Assembly: GCA_031082005.1 (NCBI GenBank)
Contig: JAVHLR010000001.1
Coordinates: 253,251-317,250, forward strand
DNA: 64,000 bases
Reading direction: 5' to 3'
From: Patescibacteria group bacterium
GTDB lineage: Bacteria; Patescibacteriota; Patescibacteriia; 2-12-FULL-60-25
The position numbers and the translations under genes are program-made. Positions 7,409 to 17,400 of this stretch are shown here, piece by piece; positions within the stretch are counted from its first letter, which is position 1, and the number at the start of each line of letters is the position of its first letter. The notes under the pieces are model-generated. The model worked only from the letters and a program-made list of their open reading frames with translations. It ran no database searches and was not told where the DNA came from.

Positions 7409-9274
7409 TTATTGTACGTTTGGATTCGGCGGCGGTACCGGCGGTATGACCTCTTCCGGTTCTTCTTCCAGCCCTGCCGTCAGTTCCGCCATGCGCAACA
7501 CTTCTTCGACGCTCGTCAGCCCGTCGAGTGCTTTCAATAGCCCATCCTGCGCCATGGTCAACATGCCGTTTTTCTGCGCGATGGCGATCATGTCATATTC
7601 CGAGACTCGTCCGCTTAATATCAACGACTCGATCTCCTTGTTCATGACGAAGATCTCATAGATACCGACACGTCCCTTGTAGGGGAGCTCGGCGCCTTCT
7701 TTCGGACCGTAGAATTTCAGGTTATTCAGGTCGACTTTATGTTCTTTGAGTATCTCGGGTGAGATGCGCTTCAGCTCGTCCGTGACCTGAGCGAGCAGAC
7801 TTGGCGAGAGCTGGACTTCGACTTTTGCTTCAGGATTGATGCGGCGCACCAGTCTTTGTCCGATGATGCAGTTGATGGCCGGGGCGAGCAGGAAAGGTTT
7901 GACTCCCATCGACAGGAAGCGGGGGATGGCTCCGGCTGCACTGTTGGTGTGGATCGTGGAGATGACGAGGTGGCCGGTCAAAGCTGCCTGGATGGCGATT
8001 TCCGCAGTATCCAAATCGCGGATTTCTCCGACCATCACGACGTCAGGGTCTTGGCGTAGGATAGACCTCAAACCCTTGGTGAAGGTGTAATCCTTCGAAT
8101 AGTCGATCTGGCTTTGGTTGATGCCTTTGAGCTTGTACTCGATCGGATCTTCGAGCGTAATGATCTTTACGTCTTCCGTATTCAATCGTTTCAAGACGGC
8201 ATAAAGGGTCGTCGTCTTACCCGAACCGGTCGGACCAGTCGTCACGATCATGCCGTTCGGCCTTTCGATTTCGCGTTTCAGCATCTCCCAGGCACGACCA
8301 CGGATACCGAGTTGTTCGAATTCGAGCGAAATGGATTTCGGCCGCAATAGACGCATGACGACAGACTCGCCGAAGGCTGTAGGCAGGAATGAGGCACGAA
8401 TATCGATCTTTTCGTTCGTCAGGTAAATCGTGATACGACCGTCTTGGGGCACGTCGGTGATGTTCATCTTCACGCCGGCCAAGAGCTTGAAACGCGAAAT
8501 CATCTGCTTCCAGGCCTCTTTCGGCAATACCGCCGCATCATGCAGGTCGCCGTCGATGCGATAGCGTATCTTGACGTCAGTCTCCTCGGCTTCGATGTGG
8601 ATGTCTGACGCATCCAAGTTCAGCGCGCCGCCGATGACGAGCGCGACGATGTCGGTCGTCGAGACTTTGACTATCGTCTCCTGGAGTTTTTTCAGGTTAG
8701 TTATCTCCGCCGAGTATTTCTTGAGCGTCGCTTCTTCGATGCGTACGCCATAAATCACTTCGCGGATCTCCGGCAAAGCATCGTATATCTTGAGCGCGAT
8801 GTTGAGGCTGGTCTGCGAAACGATGTAGATTTGGATGTCGGCGGAATACTGTTTGGCTAATTTCTCGGCTGCCGCGTTCACCTCGGATGTCAGCTTGGTC
8901 GTCGCTATACGTATCTGGTCTGAGCTCCTGAAAAAGACCACAGCCTGAAGTTCTTGGGCTTCCTTCTGCGTGAACAAGGCGATAGCTTCGGGCGGTATCG
9001 GATAGCCATGCTGGAAATCGATGTAGGGGACGCCGATTTGGTCGGCTTCTTCGCGAGCCATTTTCTCCAGCTCCTTCAGCCTGACGTCGCTGATTTTTTC
9101 CTCCAGCTTCACCGCGGCTGCTCCGATTTTTGACGCTTTTGGTTTGGCTTGCTTGCCGGAACTGATTGATCCGGGTTGTTGGACTGCCGGTGCAGCTCCG
9201 CCCCCATTTTGGGGTTTCTTGAACAAGTCCTCAATGGACTGTGCTCGAGGAGGAGTGGAGTTGGTGTTGGCCAT
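7409..9274 (-). CDS. pilB: Type IV pilus assembly ATPase PilB (GspE family)
   Basis: This hexameric ATPase powers pilin polymerisation at the inner face of the membrane. The 621 residues hold an N-terminal MshEN-like region (60-180), the Walker A loop GPTGSGKTTT near residue 345, an Asp box, Walker B VMVGEIRD near residue 410, and the His box (LVISTIHTN). The usual zinc-binding Cys pairs after GQRLVRR are absent: the segment runs INPEAKVEVQLSPSLL with no Cys. The C-terminus is Pro-rich (VPPVPPPNPNVQ-like). It follows the membrane-protein gene at 9278 by 3 bp, and a terminator lies just past its stop. A pilin gene is at 52.5 kb. Confidence 0.93.
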   Translation of the reverse strand: MANTNSTPPRAQSIEDLFKKPQNGGGAAPAVQQPGSISSGKQAKPKASKIGAAAVKLEEKISDVRLKELEKMAREEADQIGVPYIDFQHGYPIPPEAIALFTQKEAQELQAVVFFRSSDQIRIATTKLTSEVNAAAEKLAKQYSADIQIYIVSQTSLNIALKIYDALPEIREVIYGVRIEEATLKKYSAEITNLKKLQETIVKVSTTDIVALVIGGALNLDASDIHIEAEETDVKIRYRIDGDLHDAAVLPKEAWKQMISRFKLLAGVKMNITDVPQDGRITIYLTNEKIDIRASFLPTAFGESVVMRLLRPKSISLEFEQLGIRGRAWEMLKREIERPNGMIVTTGPTGSGKTTTLYAVLKRLNTEDVKIITLEDPIEYKLKGINQSQIDYSKDYTFTKGLRSILRQDPDVVMVGEIRDLDTAEIAIQAALTGHLVISTIHTNSAAGAIPRFLSMGVKPFLLAPAINCIIGQRLVRRINPEAKVEVQLSPSLLAQVTDELKRISPEILKEHKVDLNNLKFYGPKEGAELPYKGRVGIYEIFVMNKEIESLILSGRVSEYDMIAIAQKNGMLTMAQDGLLKALDGLTSVEEVLRMAELTAGLEEEPEEVIPPVPPPNPNVQ

Positions 9275-9277
9275 ATG

Positions 9278-10300
9278 CTAGTTTTTGGGCACCGAAAAGC
9301 GACCGGTGAGGGATCTGATGAGACGGTGCAGTTTCGGTACTACTCCACCTTCGCCTAAGCGATGGTAGAGATGGGTCCAGGTCGCGTATTGCAGCTGTGC
9401 CATGAAAGAGATGAAAGCCAAGTGCGCCAGAATCAAGACAGCGAGGCCGATGAACATGCCTCCGTAGAACAATAAGCTGGATTGCATGACGCCGGCCAAC
9501 AGGACGAAGAGCATCAAGGGGAATTGTGCGATGATGATCGCATAGTTGAAGGCCACGAAACCGAAAATCGCAAGCAACATCAGGATCCCGGCGGTTTCGA
9601 TCGTGACTAGCCAATGCTTCTTGAACAGGTCGTAGCCGCGGATCAGTCCGTCTGCAACCGAAGTGCCTTGCAGCACCATGGCGTTAAGGGCAAAGATCTG
9701 GATGATGGCTAAAGCGAAAGTCAGCACCGCGAACAGGACGAAGGCAACGACATACAGCGCATATGAAAGGGCCGTACCATAAGTCAAAGCGACCGGAAGG
9801 TTGGCTAGCAAGCGGAATACGGCAATCGACAATAATATGATCGCGTTAAGTGCGGCGATCGGCCAGAAGGCTCGGGCGCCGATGCTAAGTGAGCGTTTGA
9901 GCTCGAATTTCGGGCCGACATGTTCTGTGCCGATGGCATAGACCAAGGCGCCCTGTGCGACGCAGGAGGCGATAAGCAAGGCTGCCAGGATGATGGCGGC
10001 CGCGATGACCCACTGCAATGCGCTTACCGCGAACAGGACGTTGTTCATGTTTTGGAAAGCGGTAGCCGTGAATTCGGAAAAACTAAGGCTATTGCCTTTC
10101 AGGCCCAATGACTGCGGTCCGGAGCCGAACTGCAGGACCTTGATCATATGGTCATACACGCCAGCCGTGAGCAAGATAGAGGCCAAAAAAGAGAGGGGCC
10201 ACAATTTTTTTTGCTGCCAAGCGGTCAGCAACGCTTTATGGATCACTACCCGATAAATTGCTTCATGCTTGGGTTTTGAGGGAACTTTGCGTCTTATCAT
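9278..10300 (-). CDS. Polytopic membrane protein of unknown function
   Basis: About 340 residues with roughly six strongly hydrophobic spans, following a basic N-terminus (MIRRKVPSKPKHEAIYR). Long apolar stretches, such as that around AFVLFAVLTFALAIIQIFAL, dominate. The family is not certain. The layout resembles the membrane domain seen in glycerophosphodiester phosphodiesterase-type DUFs, but I see no catalytic motif. I place the start at the ATG at 10300, because the upstream in-frame codon at 10324 is GTG and TATCAT lies 14-16 nt before the ATG. It is co-directional with pilB and 3 bp from it, so a link to pilus function is possible. Confidence 0.75.
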   Translation of the reverse strand: MIRRKVPSKPKHEAIYRVVIHKALLTAWQQKKLWPLSFLASILLTAGVYDHMIKVLQFGSGPQSLGLKGNSLSFSEFTATAFQNMNNVLFAVSALQWVIAAAIILAALLIASCVAQGALVYAIGTEHVGPKFELKRSLSIGARAFWPIAALNAIILLSIAVFRLLANLPVALTYGTALSYALYVVAFVLFAVLTFALAIIQIFALNAMVLQGTSVADGLIRGYDLFKKHWLVTIETAGILMLLAIFGFVAFNYAIIIAQFPLMLFVLLAGVMQSSLLFYGGMFIGLAVLILAHLAFISFMAQLQYATWTHLYHRLGEGGVVPKLHRLIRSLTGRFSVPKN

Positions 10301-10325
10301 AAAATATCCAGTAAATGATAGCACA

Positions 10326-10362
10326 AAAACAAACAGACGTTCAGGCGTCTGTTTGTTTTTCG
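10326..10362 (-). terminator. Terminator after ftsH
   Basis: The stem AAACAGACG/CGTCTGTTT is followed on the minus strand by GTTTTTG, 12 bp past the ftsH stop. Confidence 0.8.
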
Positions 10363-10374
10363 TTACTTCAACGG

Positions 10375-12213
10375 CTACGAGATTTTATTTTTTGGGTTGG
10401 CCGGCGGCAGACCGACTGCGTCGACGAACTGCTGTCGTTCCAAAGTCTCCGTCTCCAGGAGCTTGGCGCAGATCCGATCCATCGCATCCTTGTTCTCGGT
10501 GATTATTTTTTTGGCCAACTTCAGGCCGTCGGAAATGAGCGCATCAATCTCTTGATCGATGACAACCGCTTTATCATCCGAGTAGTCACGGTTCTCATGG
10601 ATTTCGCGTCCGAGGAAGATCATATCCTCTTGTTCGCCGTAAGTGCGGGGCCCCAATTTGTCGCTCATACCCCATTGGGTGACCATGCTGCGTGCGATTT
10701 TCGTCGCGCTCTTCATGTCTGACGTGGCGCCTGTCGTTATGTCGTTGAAGAAGAATTTTTCCGCCGCATAGCCACCCATGGCTACGGCGATGTCTTCTTT
10801 GTATTCTTCCGAAGTCCTGGACATGCGATCCTCCAGCGGCATCTTTAGCGTATATCCGGCTGCCCTGCCGCGAGAGATGATGGAGACTTTCTGCACGGGG
10901 TCGGCGTGCGGCAAGAGATGCGCCACTAAAGCGTGTCCGGCCTCGTGATAGGCTGTGACTTTGCGTTCGTCTTCATTCATCACATGGCTCTTGCGTTCCG
11001 GCCCGAGCATGACTTTTTCGATGGAGTCGAGCAGGAGCTGCATGGGGATTTCCTTCAGGCTTTTGCGGGCAGAAAGGATAGCGGCTTCATTCATCAGGTT
11101 CATGAGATCGGCTCCAGAGAAACCCGGCGTACGTTCCGCCAATTGGCGCAACGTCACGTCTTTGGATAGCGGTTTGCCTTTAGCATGGATCTTGAGTATC
11201 TGCTCGCGGTCGTTCAGGTCGGGAGGGTCGAGAACCACGCGTCGATCGAAGCGGCCAGGCCGGAGCAAGGCCGGATCAAGTACGTCCGGACGGTTGGTGG
11301 CGGCCATCAGGATCACTCCGCTGTTCGGCTCGAAGCCGTCCATCTCGACCAAAATCTGGTTCAATGTCTGTTCGCGTTCGTCATGTGAACCGCCCAAGCC
11401 TGAACCGCGCTGGCGTCCGACGGCGTCTATCTCATCGATGAATACGATGCACGGTGCGCTTTTCTTGGCTTTAGCGAACAGGTCGCGTACGCGGCTCGCA
11501 CCGACGCCTACGAACATCTCCACGAATTCGGAGCCGGAAATGTGGAAGAACGGGACGTCGGCTTCACCTGCGACGGCGCGTGCCAGCAAAGTCTTGCCCG
11601 TACCCGGCGTACCCATGAGCAAAACGCCCTTGGGGATTTTGGCGCCGAGTGCCGTGAACTTATCCGCGTTCTTCAAAAACTCGACCACTTCGGAAAGCTC
11701 TTCCTTGGCTTCTTTGACTCCGGCTACGTCCTTGAACGTGACTTTATCCTTCTCGTTGCCTTTGGTCTCACGTGCGCCGGACTGCCCGAACATCATGGCC
11801 TTGTTGTTTTGTCCCTGGATTTGGCGGAAAAAGAACCACATCAGCACCAACACCAGAGCGAAGGGGATGATCGTCGGGATGATGACGCTCGCCCAATACG
11901 CGAACCCGCTCTGTTCTTCGATCGTGACTTGGGTGTCGCGCAACTTCTCCGCATCGACGCCGTAGTTCTTCATTAGCTCCGAGAAAGACTCGGTGCTTTC
12001 TTTGCTCACGGTCACCTTGGTGCCGTCGCTCCGTGTCGCTTCCATCTCGGTACCGCGCACGACGATCGAGGTGATGCTGCCTTGATCAATCTGGCGTGCC
12101 AGGGTGGAGATGTCGGTTTTTTCCTTGCTGTCCAGGTTCACGAAAGACAAGACTGCCCCGACCAGGACCAGGGAGCCGATAAAAATAAGTATTGTTTTGG
12201 TCGTTTGTTTCAT
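10375..12213 (-). CDS. ftsH: ATP-dependent zinc metalloprotease FtsH
   Basis: FtsH is a membrane-anchored AAA+ protease that degrades misfolded and regulatory proteins. Its 612 residues show an N-terminal span (about 8-26), a periplasmic domain, a second span near 105-127, Walker A GTPGTGKT near residue 206, Walker B IVFIDEID, the SRH region ([20 protein letters not shown]), and the zinc site HEAGH near residue 428. The final acidic residue of the metal site lies in the SDMKSAT region. Length and order are typical. A TAATTT -10-like box lies 15 nt before the ATG and no Shine-Dalgarno sequence is seen. Confidence 0.97.
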   Translation of the reverse strand: MKQTTKTILIFIGSLVLVGAVLSFVNLDSKEKTDISTLARQIDQGSITSIVVRGTEMEATRSDGTKVTVSKESTESFSELMKNYGVDAEKLRDTQVTIEEQSGFAYWASVIIPTIIPFALVLVLMWFFFRQIQGQNNKAMMFGQSGARETKGNEKDKVTFKDVAGVKEAKEELSEVVEFLKNADKFTALGAKIPKGVLLMGTPGTGKTLLARAVAGEADVPFFHISGSEFVEMFVGVGASRVRDLFAKAKKSAPCIVFIDEIDAVGRQRGSGLGGSHDEREQTLNQILVEMDGFEPNSGVILMAATNRPDVLDPALLRPGRFDRRVVLDPPDLNDREQILKIHAKGKPLSKDVTLRQLAERTPGFSGADLMNLMNEAAILSARKSLKEIPMQLLLDSIEKVMLGPERKSHVMNEDERKVTAYHEAGHALVAHLLPHADPVQKVSIISRGRAAGYTLKMPLEDRMSRTSEEYKEDIAVAMGGYAAEKFFFNDITTGATSDMKSATKIARSMVTQWGMSDKLGPRTYGEQEDMIFLGREIHENRDYSDDKAVVIDQEIDALISDGLKLAKKIITENKDAMDRICAKLLETETLERQQFVDAVGLPPANPKNKIS

Positions 12214-12269
12214 ATTCGGTATTTGCCTAAATTACGCTAAACGGCTCTGTTTGTCGAGGCCTGATATGA

Positions 12270-12295
12270 CAAAATCCCCCGACCGGGGGATTTTG
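12270..12295 (-). terminator. Terminator after rpsA
   Basis: The near-perfect palindrome CAAAATCCCCC/GGGGGATTTTG lies 26 bp past the rpsA stop. On the minus strand it is followed by TCATATC. Confidence 0.75.
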
Positions 12296-12320
12296 TCGCT
12301 GTAATCTTTTTGCAGCCTTT

Positions 12321-13439
12321 TTATTTCTTTTCTTCCTTCTGCTTGCGCAATGAGAGTCCCAAACGATGGTTCTCCGGGTCGATGGACACGACACGGAATT
12401 CGAACTCGTCGCTGACACGCGCAATCTCGTTCACGTCCTTGACCGGGCGATCCGAGAGTTCGCTGATGTGGGCCAAGCCATGGATATCCTGATCCAGTTC
12501 CACGAACAAGCCGAACGGGTTGATCTTCAGTACCTTGCCTTTGACCCATTGGCCGACTTTGAATTTTTCTCCCACATCTTTCCACGGATCGTCCACCAGC
12601 TTCTTCATGCTCAAGAAGATCTTGGAACCTTCGATGTTGATGATCTCGGCACGCACATGGTCGCCGACTTTGAGTACGTCGCGCGGATGGTCGATGCGCT
12701 GCCAAGCGATCTCCGAGATATGGACCAGACCTTCCAGGTTCTCGTCGAAGCGGACGAAAGCGCCGAAGTCGGTCACTGCCGTCACGTCACCTTCCACGAC
12801 ATCTGCGACCTTGAAACGCGAGAGTGTGCTCTCCTGCTTGCTTTCCCAGACCGCTTTCTCCGAGACAATCAGTTTTCCCGTCTCTTCGCTCACGTCGATG
12901 ACTTTTACGTCCAGCTGGTTGCCGACGATGCCTTTAAGTTTCTCCAGAATGCGCAGCTTTTCGCCGCCCGATACGCGTGGATAATTCTCCGGTGAAAGCT
13001 GCGAGACCGGCAGGAAGCCTGTGATGCCTTCCATGCGGATGATGAGGCCGCCCTTGTTGGCGTCCAGAATCTTCACCGGCACCGGTTCTCCGGCCGTCAG
13101 AACCTCGCGCAATTTCTCCCAGGATTTCTTCTTGTCCGCGCTCTTGAGCGAAAGTTCGAGTTCGCCGAATTCATTGTCCAGTTCCAGGACGGTGGCTTCG
13201 ACCTCGTCGCCTACGGTCAAGTGGGCGTTCGGATCCAGTTCCGGACCGCGCACAAGACCCATGGCAAGGCCGTTGATGTCGACCCTGACCTCGTTGCGTC
13301 CGACTGCGATGACAGTCCCTTTGACCACGTCGCCTACGCCAGGATAGTTGATGAATGCTGCGTTATTCTCATCCGCCAAAAGTTTTTCGACTGCCGGCGA
13401 TTTGCTTTCCTCCGTACTCACACTCTTTGCTTTTGCCAT
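12321..13439 (-). CDS. rpsA: 30S ribosomal protein S1
   Basis: S1 binds mRNA on the small subunit. The 372 residues carry four S1 (OB-fold) domains at roughly 35-105, 120-195, 205-275 and 290-365. The last two contain the classic GAFVRFDENLEGLVHISEIAW and GLFVELDQDIHGLAHISEL strands. E. coli S1 has six domains, while four is common in other phyla. With most genes here lacking Shine-Dalgarno sequences, S1-mediated or leaderless initiation is relevant. A TATATA-rich stretch about 40 bp upstream may be the promoter. Confidence 0.93.
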   Translation of the reverse strand: MAKAKSVSTEESKSPAVEKLLADENNAAFINYPGVGDVVKGTVIAVGRNEVRVDINGLAMGLVRGPELDPNAHLTVGDEVEATVLELDNEFGELELSLKSADKKKSWEKLREVLTAGEPVPVKILDANKGGLIIRMEGITGFLPVSQLSPENYPRVSGGEKLRILEKLKGIVGNQLDVKVIDVSEETGKLIVSEKAVWESKQESTLSRFKVADVVEGDVTAVTDFGAFVRFDENLEGLVHISEIAWQRIDHPRDVLKVGDHVRAEIINIEGSKIFLSMKKLVDDPWKDVGEKFKVGQWVKGKVLKINPFGLFVELDQDIHGLAHISELSDRPVKDVNEIARVSDEFEFRVVSIDPENHRLGLSLRKQKEEKK

Positions 13440-13606
13440 ACTTATTATTTTGCCTGTTCGAACCTAGGTGGCCCGAATATATATAAAACCCCGTTTCTCG
13501 GGGCGTCAAAAGGTTTTTTTGACAGCCGTCCCCGCATTAATTAGTCAAATTGCAGTTACAACGGCCTGAATATCAGGTGTCGGGACTTTACATTATTCTG
13601 CGTTTT

Positions 13607-13635
13607 TTGGCAACTCTCGCGCCATAGGCTATCCT
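13607..13635 (+). promoter_or_regulatory. Promoter of the 13648 gene
   Basis: TTGGCA at 13607 and TATCCT at 13630 are separated by 17 bp. The -10 ends 12 nt before the ATG, so the leader is only about 5 nt and carries no Shine-Dalgarno sequence. Confidence 0.6.
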
Positions 13636-13647
13636 ATAGCTTGATTT

Positions 13648-14328
13648 ATGTCTGATTTTTATTTGGATCTGAAGGATACCGTCCGTATCATGGACTTTTT
13701 TGAGGATTATTCCGATTACGCCACTCCCAAAGAGCGCGAAATCGCCACATCCAACCTAAAAAAATACCACGCCAGGGAAGAGTTGAAGCCAGAGAAGCTG
13801 GTCGATGACATCCGCAAGTTCGCCCAAGCCGTCTGGCCCGCACGTTTTGCCTTGCGCCGTTTCTTCAACGAAGAAGGCGCCGAGGAAGAATGGCGTCGCG
13901 TCACAGCTGCCGTCCGTCCATCAACGGCGCATGTCATGAAACGTTTCCGCGAAGGTATCGGTGCACACAACCTGCAGGCCTGTCTTGATCATGATGAGTC
14001 AGTCACGGCCTTCACCGAAGTCGAGCTGATGGAGATCGAAGAAGTACGCAAACAGGTCCGTCACGACTACTGGCGCGAGAAAGGCGCTACGCTCGACATC
14101 CTCTTCAAATCCGGACAGCTTGAATTGAAAGCGTATCTAGAGCGTCTGAAAAGACTGCGTGATTTGGCGGCAGAATTGCCGGAAGAGTATAGCCACGAAA
14201 TATATTCCAAACTGGAACGCTTCGAAGACCGCATATTCTTCGAAGGCGAAGTCGTGCCGTTACAGATCCTGGACGAGGAAGTCCAGTACTACCTCGACAC
14301 TGCAGAGATACCCGTCGTGGAAGGATGA
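13648..14328 (+). CDS. Alpha-helical cytoplasmic protein of unknown function
   Basis: The 226 residues are highly charged and apparently all helical, with no signal peptide, membrane span or Cys pairs. Stretches such as EVELMEIEEVRKQVRHDYW and LELKAYLERLKRLRDLAAEL suggest long helices or a helical bundle. I do not recognise the family. It is a single-gene unit with its own promoter and a shared bidirectional terminator. Confidence 0.7.
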   Translation: MSDFYLDLKDTVRIMDFFEDYSDYATPKEREIATSNLKKYHAREELKPEKLVDDIRKFAQAVWPARFALRRFFNEEGAEEEWRRVTAAVRPSTAHVMKRFREGIGAHNLQACLDHDESVTAFTEVELMEIEEVRKQVRHDYWREKGATLDILFKSGQLELKAYLERLKRLRDLAAELPEEYSHEIYSKLERFEDRIFFEGEVVPLQILDEEVQYYLDTAEIPVVEG

Positions 14329-14352
14329 AGATTTCAAAGCAGTCCAGTTCGC

Positions 14353-14388
14353 AAAACAGCCCCCGCATTTCTGCGAGGGCTGTTTTTC
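14353..14388. terminator. Bidirectional terminator
   Basis: The stem CAGCCCCCGC/GCGAGGGCTG (one mismatch) is followed by TTTTTCTT. It separates the convergent genes ending at 14328 and 14410. Confidence 0.8.
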
Positions 14389-14409
14389 TTCCTTCCCTTA
14401 CGAAGGACG

Positions 14410-17400
14410 TTATTTCTTATAGATCGTCTTATAACCGCTGTATGTCGCGTTGTTCAGCTTGTCGGTCAGCTTGGCGCCGTAAGTGATGTAACTGCGTCCG
14501 CTGTATGGTCCGCCGACGATGCTGCAGGAATCCGTGTTGTAGCAGGTCTTGATGGTCTGGGCATTCACGATGATCTCGATCTTGCTGATGCCGTCGTTAT
14601 CCGAACCCTTGGTCCAGAAGGTGATGGCGTCCATGATCCCATAGCCACTGTCCGCCGAACTCCAAGCCGTCAGCTTGCCGATGTTAGAGGTCGTCATCTG
14701 GCTGTCTTGGTTTACGACCGTGTAGGTCCTGGAAGGTGACCAGCCTTCGTGGTCATAAGCATCCACAGCTTTGGCATTCACGTATATCGCATCTCCGGCC
14801 TTGTAGTTGGAGCCTTTGACGGTGAATGTGCATTCCTGGTTGCCGTAAGCCAACGAGCTGCCGAAGTAGCAGGTGTGCGCGACCATACCGTTGACCCACA
14901 TCTCGATGCGCTTCAATCCATCCTGGTCCCATGCTCCGATATGGTAAGTCGCGGAACCGCTGGTCTGGATGTTCAGATTTTCGTTCGGTTCTGACCATGA
15001 CCAGGTAGACGGACTGGTGCCGGTATCGGAACCGGAGTTCGAGCCTTGGCCGTTCACGGTGTAGGTAATCGGATTGACTCCGCGTACATGACCATAGCGG
15101 TCATAGGCCTTTACGGCGACCGTGAAAGTAAGGCTGTTGCTGCCGTTGGTGTAAACGTTGGTTCCATAGGCGCAGGTCTGCCAAGCGGTGCTGTTGTCGT
15201 AGTTGCAGGTCTTGATCACTGAACCGTTTTTCAGGATTTCAATGCGCTGCAAGCCATCTGGGTCGAACGCACCACCGTTGAATGTGACGTATTCACCATT
15301 CGAGAAAGTCAGCTTGTTCGGGTTTGCTTGCAGTCCGACGCTTCCGTTAGTCGAAGCGTCTCCGGTGTTGTTCGAATCTGTGATCGTCAGGTAGTTCAGG
15401 TTACTCCAACTGGTGTAGCCGTAGTAATCAGTGGCTTTTGCGTTCAAGGCCAACTGCGAATTCGTGGAATAGTCGTTACCGTAGATGGTCAGGTCACAGC
15501 TTTGCTCGCCATAACTGCGAGAGAAGTCGCAAGTACGCTTCACGGTTCCGTTGACGTACACTTCGACGCGCTGCAGGCCGTTGGACGTTTGAGCTCGGGT
15601 GCGGAAAACCATCGACGTCCCGCGTTGCAGAGTCGTGCTGCTCGGATCAAACCAGCTCCATACATAGACGCTATTGCTGTTCGATGAGCCGCCGTTGTCC
15701 TGGATCGTCAGGTTCTTCGTATCGCTCCAAGAAGTCTTGCCGTAATAATCCGTAGCTTTGGCGTTGAAACCGTGTTGGGCGATCGAGTAGTCATTCCCAT
15801 AGACCGTCAGGTTGCAGCTCTGTGTGCCGTAAGCTCGTGAATAGTCGCAGGTACGCTTGAGGCTGCCGTCAGCATAGATCTCGACTTTCTGCAGGCCCTG
15901 GGTCGCGTTGGCTTGGACCTTGAAGACAGTGCTGTTGCCGCGCTGCAAGGTCGAACCACTTGGGTCAAACCAACCCCACGCAGAGACGTCTCCGCTCGAG
16001 TCGTTGGAATAGTCTGTGTCCGTCACATTGATGTACTTCAACGCCGTCCATGTTTCCTTGCCTGCTCCATCCACGATCTTGGCGTTCACCGCGATCTGGG
16101 AATTGAGCAAGTAGTCGTTGCCGTAAAGCGTATGCGTACATGTCTGGTTGCCTGTCCAGTTGTTCAGTGTGCAGGTCTTGCGCACGGATCCGTTGACCAC
16201 GACTTCGATGCGGTTGATGCCGTCCGTGTCGTTGGCGCCGACGTTATACGTCATGCTGCTGCCACGTTTGAGGTATGTCTGGTCAGGATTCAGGTATGTC
16301 CAGTGGTACGTGCCGCTGGCGCTGTCTTGCTGCGAGTTCTGTTGGTTGTCCGTCGTCGTACCCTGGTTGACCGTCAAAGTCTCCTGTGAGGTCTGCGTCG
16401 TATAGCCTTGGTTATCCATGGCTATCGCGTAGACGGGGATGCTGCGGGTCGAGACGCTGTTCGAATAATATACGTTGGAATATTCACAAGTATCGGAGTA
16501 GCAAGTCTTGGCCAAACTACCGTCGACGTAAAGGCTGACGCGGTTGACGCCGTTCGCATCCCACGCGGTCGCGCGGTAAGCGAACGTCTCGCCGGTCTTG
16601 ATTTGGTATGTCGAAGGATTGCCGTCAGTCGAGATGGTCGGACCATTGGTCGAGGTGTACGTACCACCGCCGCCGAAAGTGTTGATGTTGGTCGTACCAC
16701 CCGGATTTGTCGTTGACGCTTTGGTCAACTTAGCGATTAAGGGCAGGTTCGGCCCTTCGACGCCGGCTTCCGCCTCCACTCCACCGAGCAAGATGGTTCC
16801 GTTTCCGTTAGAAGCCATGTCGATGAAATAGTCTTTCATCAACGCGAGCTTATAGATGCCGGTACCTTCAATCCGCAAGGTGCTGCGGTTCGTAAGGTTG
16901 TCGCCGCGTTCAGTGATCAGCCAAGCCGAGCCGTCATAGGCCGCGATGGCGCGGAACCAGGTGAACGAGCTGTCTGCATTGTAGTACTGCGTGCTCAAGT
17001 CGGTCTTGTTGACGCCATCGTATGAATACAATACTCGCGATGTGCTGTTCCTAGTAAAGCGTCTTGCCAGGAAGATGGCGGAGTTGCCGTTCGATGCAAT
17101 AAACTCTGTATCATCGAATGTAGAGAACTTAGAAGTGACATCCGTCAGGTTGCCGTTCAAATCCCTAAGCCATAAGCGCATGTTGCCCAAGTCAGAATAA
17201 TTGCCCTGTCTCTGTCCGATGAACCAGCCGTTGGAGACAGGCACGGCAAATGCGTAAAAGCCGGTTTCAGCGCTCGGTGAAGTGCCGTAGACCGAGTAAT
17301 TCAGATAGTCTGGATAATTCACGGTGTTGTTCAAGATGCTGGTGACGGTGTTGTTGCCGGTGTTCCACAAGGACACGCGGCCCTTCGTCGTGACGAAAGC

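Noticed and set aside
10955-11965. 336-codon ORF antisense to ftsH
   Set aside because: It is a shadow of the conserved AAA+ region, Ser/Arg-rich and without family resemblance.
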